Source: DATBAK01 sp036787815 (GTDB taxonomy: Bacteria; Actinomycetota; Acidimicrobiia; IMCC26256; PALSA-610). From it: a stretch of 7,531 nt of DNA. The stretch is taken from positions 1 to 7,531 of the forward strand of contig DAIQOP010000190.1 of NCBI GenBank assembly GCA_036787815.1, given 5' to 3'. A program made the translations under genes and the position numbers. This document shows, piece after piece, positions 6,324-7,531 of the stretch. The notes under the pieces are model-generated. The model searched no databases, had not been told where the DNA came from, and saw nothing but the letters and a program-made list of their open reading frames with translations. Numbering within the stretch: the first letter of the stretch is position 1; every line of letters starts with the position of its first letter.

Positions 6324-6355
6324 GCCATCGCGACGGCTCGGCGTCGTCACGCAAC

Positions 6356-6384
6356 CGAAAAGACCACGGAGAGCGGTCGTTTCG
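6356..6384. promoter_or_regulatory. Dyad (candidate operator) between topA and dedA
   Basis: Arms CGAAAAGACC (6356-6365) and GGTCGTTTCG (6375-6384) are complementary at 9 of 10 positions, one A-G mismatch, around a 9-base spacer. The A- and T-rich parts stand out in a GC-rich intergenic region. It ends about 25 bases before the dedA -10 box and lies upstream of the candidate topA -10, where a regulator could touch both promoters. No binding protein can be named. As RNA it would also form a hairpin, but it lacks a T run and lies in a divergent region, so a terminator is unlikely. Confidence 0.45.
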
Positions 6385-6409
6385 ACCCCGGGAGGCCCCG
6401 CAGCGCCGC

Positions 6410-6415
6410 TAACGT
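6410..6415 (+). promoter_or_regulatory. -10 box of a likely leaderless dedA promoter
   Basis: TAACGT is followed by exactly 7 bases and then GTG 6423. The start codon would lie at the transcription start. The 7 bases (ccccccg) contain no ribosome binding site, which supports leaderless translation. A TCGACC at 6382-6387 resembles a -35 box, but its 22-base spacing is too long for confidence. Confidence 0.5.
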
Positions 6416-6422
6416 CCCCCCG

Positions 6423-7040
6423 GTGAGTTTCCTCGATCCGAAGCACCTCATCGACACGTTCGGCCTGGTCGGCCTGCTCGCCGTCATCTTCGTGGAGTCG
6501 GGCATCTTCCCCGCCCCCCTGCCCGGCGACTCGCTCCTCTTCACCGCCGGCCTGTTCGCCACGTCGAGCAAGTACCACTTCAACGTCAACATCGCCGTCA
6601 TCGCCGCCGGAGCGTTCGTCGCTGCGGTGATCGGAGCCCAGATCGGCTACGAGATCGGCGAGCGCTTCGGCACGAAGCTCTTCAAGCCGGGCGCCCGCTT
6701 CTTCAAGCCCGAGTACGAGGTGCGAGCGCACGAGTTCGTCGAGCGGCAGGGCCCGAAGTCCGTGATCCTCGCCCGGTTCATCCCGATCGTGCGCACGATC
6801 GCCCCCATCTTCGTGGGGATGAGCGAGATGCGCCGCCGCACCTTCTTCGTCTACAACGCCGTCGGCGCGGCGCTGTGGGCCGTCGGCATCAGCCTCGCCG
6901 GCTACTACCTGGGTGAGCACATCAAGAACGTCGACCACTACCTCCTGCCGATCGTCGCCCTGATCGCGATCGTCTCGCTCATCCCACCGGTGCTCGAGTT
7001 CCGCAGGCACCGCAACAGCAAGGCGTCGGGCGCGGCGTAG
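6423..7040 (+). CDS. DedA family integral membrane protein (VTT/SNARE-associated domain)
   Basis: The 205-residue product carries the hallmarks of the DedA family. FVESGIFPAPLPGDSLLFTAG (23-43) is the N-terminal re-entrant region with Glu25 and Asp37, and ARFIPIVRTIAPIFVGM (117-133) is the second re-entrant region with Arg118, Pro121 and Arg124. Further hydrophobic spans lie at about 12-24, 56-75, 140-163 and 174-192, and the C-terminus is short and basic (RRHRNSK). DedA proteins are inner-membrane lipid transporters; some members recycle undecaprenyl phosphate across the membrane, and loss affects envelope stability and antimicrobial resistance (family knowledge). Which lipid this one moves cannot be told. 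GTG 6423 is chosen because it starts right before the conserved N-terminus and is placed 7 bases after a -10 box. The frame stays open upstream to 5382, but only as the shadow of topA. A GNAT gene follows 16 bases downstream. Confidence 0.93.
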   Translation: MSFLDPKHLIDTFGLVGLLAVIFVESGIFPAPLPGDSLLFTAGLFATSSKYHFNVNIAVIAAGAFVAAVIGAQIGYEIGERFGTKLFKPGARFFKPEYEVRAHEFVERQGPKSVILARFIPIVRTIAPIFVGMSEMRRRTFFVYNAVGAALWAVGISLAGYYLGEHIKNVDHYLLPIVALIAIVSLIPPVLEFRRHRNSKASGAA

Positions 7041-7056
7041 CGCTCGGAGCGGCGCG

Positions 7057-7497
7057 ATGACGGTGCGGCTCACGACCTCGCTCGCCGGCATCGACTGGGT
7101 GCAGGCCAAGGCCGACCTCGCCGCCGACCGCTTCGACAACGGGCGATCGGCCGACGCGTTGCGGCGATCGTTCGAGCAGTCGCAGCACGTCGCGATCGCG
7201 CTCGACAGCGACGGTGACAGCGAGGGCGAGACCGCACGCGTCGTCGGCATGGCGCGCCTGCTCTCCGACGGCGTGTGCAACGCGTACCTCGTCGACGTGT
7301 GGACCGCCTCGTCGCACCGGCGCCGGGGCATCGCCTCGTCGATGGTGCGCCGGCTCGTCGACGCGGTGCCGGGGCAGCACATCGGGCTCCAGACCGACGA
7401 CGCGCAGGCGTTGTACGAATCGCTCGGCTTCGAACGCCAGCCGGAGTTCCTGTCGCTTGTCGTCGGCACGTGGCTCGACAACGACGCCAACCGCTGA
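7057..7497 (+). CDS. GNAT family N-acetyltransferase
   Basis: This 146-residue protein has the single GNAT domain. VVGMARLL (62-69) and AYLVDVWTASSHR (76-88) form the central strands. HRRRGIASSMV (87-97) is motif A, with the RxxGxA pyrophosphate loop (R88, G91, A93) that binds acetyl-CoA. ALYESLGFERQPEF (118-131) is the C-terminal motif B with the usual Tyr and the LGF turn. It probably transfers an acetyl group from acetyl-CoA to an amine, but the substrate (small molecule or protein) cannot be read. The ATG is preceded by GGAG at 7 bases. It follows dedA by 16 bases on the same strand, so both are probably on one mRNA; the functional link is unknown. The stop TGA is directly followed by an in-frame TAA, giving a double stop. 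Confidence 0.9.
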   Translation: MTVRLTTSLAGIDWVQAKADLAADRFDNGRSADALRRSFEQSQHVAIALDSDGDSEGETARVVGMARLLSDGVCNAYLVDVWTASSHRRRGIASSMVRRLVDAVPGQHIGLQTDDAQALYESLGFERQPEFLSLVVGTWLDNDANR

Positions 7498-7503
7498 TAA
7501 CAT
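7475..7503 (+). promoter_or_regulatory. Possible sigma-70-type promoter for a gene beyond the window
   Basis: TCGACA (7475-7480) matches TTGACA at 5 of 6 bases. A 17-base spacer leads to TAACAT (7498-7503), which fits TANNNT. The -35 lies in the last codons of the GNAT gene. A GTG at 7526 (GTGAAA, cut by the window edge) could be the start of the next gene, about 15 bases after the predicted transcription start. Only motif and spacing support it. Confidence 0.4.
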
Positions 7504-7531
7504 TCCCAGGCGGCGCGCGGCCGCGGTGAAA

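Noticed and set aside
6236..6328. topA start at ATG 6328
   Set aside because: It adds 31 Pro/Arg/Ala-rich residues before the TOPRIM domain and lacks a ribosome binding site, while GTG 6235 has a good one.
2543..6412. A plus-strand open frame of 1289 codons
   Set aside because: It is antisense to topA and the MFS gene. Its protein is rich in Arg, His, Asp and Glu without family motifs, the usual shadow in high-GC DNA.
5991..7490. Minus-strand open frame over dedA and the GNAT gene
   Set aside because: It runs antisense to two clear families and shows only Asp/Glu/Arg/His-rich shadow sequence.
7510..7524. GC hairpin (GCGGC-N5-GCCGC) after the GNAT gene as a terminator
   Set aside because: A 5-base stem without a T run is expected by chance at this GC content.
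1..7531. CRISPR array, insertion sequence, toxin-antitoxin or defence locus
   Set aside because: No spaced repeats, transposase, terminal inverted repeats or relevant domains are present; the genes are housekeeping or common accessory families.

Overview
The window comes from a high-GC actinobacterium, and the gene content fits a member of the Acidimicrobiia or a relative. Clues are the pervasive G/C third codon positions, frequent GTG starts, stop-start overlaps, a mycobacterial-type topoisomerase I with a Lys/Ala-rich tail, and TANNNT -10 boxes directly in front of GTG starts. The run of 10 N flanked by non-identical copies of one short stretch suggests a draft assembly from a mixed population (probably a metagenome). 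The taxon is an inference from style and gene order only.

Leftward block (minus strand, read from right to left): topA (3518-6235), an MFS exporter of the DHA3 type (2084-3472), thymidylate kinase tmk (1452-2087), the DNA polymerase III delta' gene holB (145-1440), then tRNA-Thr(CGT) (14-86). MFS and tmk overlap by 4 bases (GTGA), and tmk and holB abut or overlap, so these three are probably co-transcribed. topA, tmk and holB all serve DNA metabolism: supercoil relaxation, dTTP supply and clamp loading. The MFS gene is the functional outsider.

Rightward block (plus strand): dedA (6423-7040) and a GNAT acetyltransferase (7057-7497) lie 16 bases apart and probably form a two-gene operon. The window ends in a promoter-like TCGACA-N17-TAACAT that may serve the next gene. 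The 187-base divergent region between topA and dedA holds a 10-base-arm dyad, a likely leaderless dedA promoter, a direct repeat in the topA leader and a good topA ribosome binding site.

The most striking feature is inside holB. A scaffold gap at 669-678 adjoins a piece of an OmpR/PhoB-type response regulator DNA-binding domain, and a 56-base holB stretch appears on both sides. Its two copies differ only at three silent third positions. Removing 511-678 restores a normal delta' protein, so I read this as an assembly chimera that joined two strain haplotypes, not as a new gene fusion. I found no mobile element, CRISPR array, defence system or undescribed system; apart from this scar the region is ordinary housekeeping DNA.
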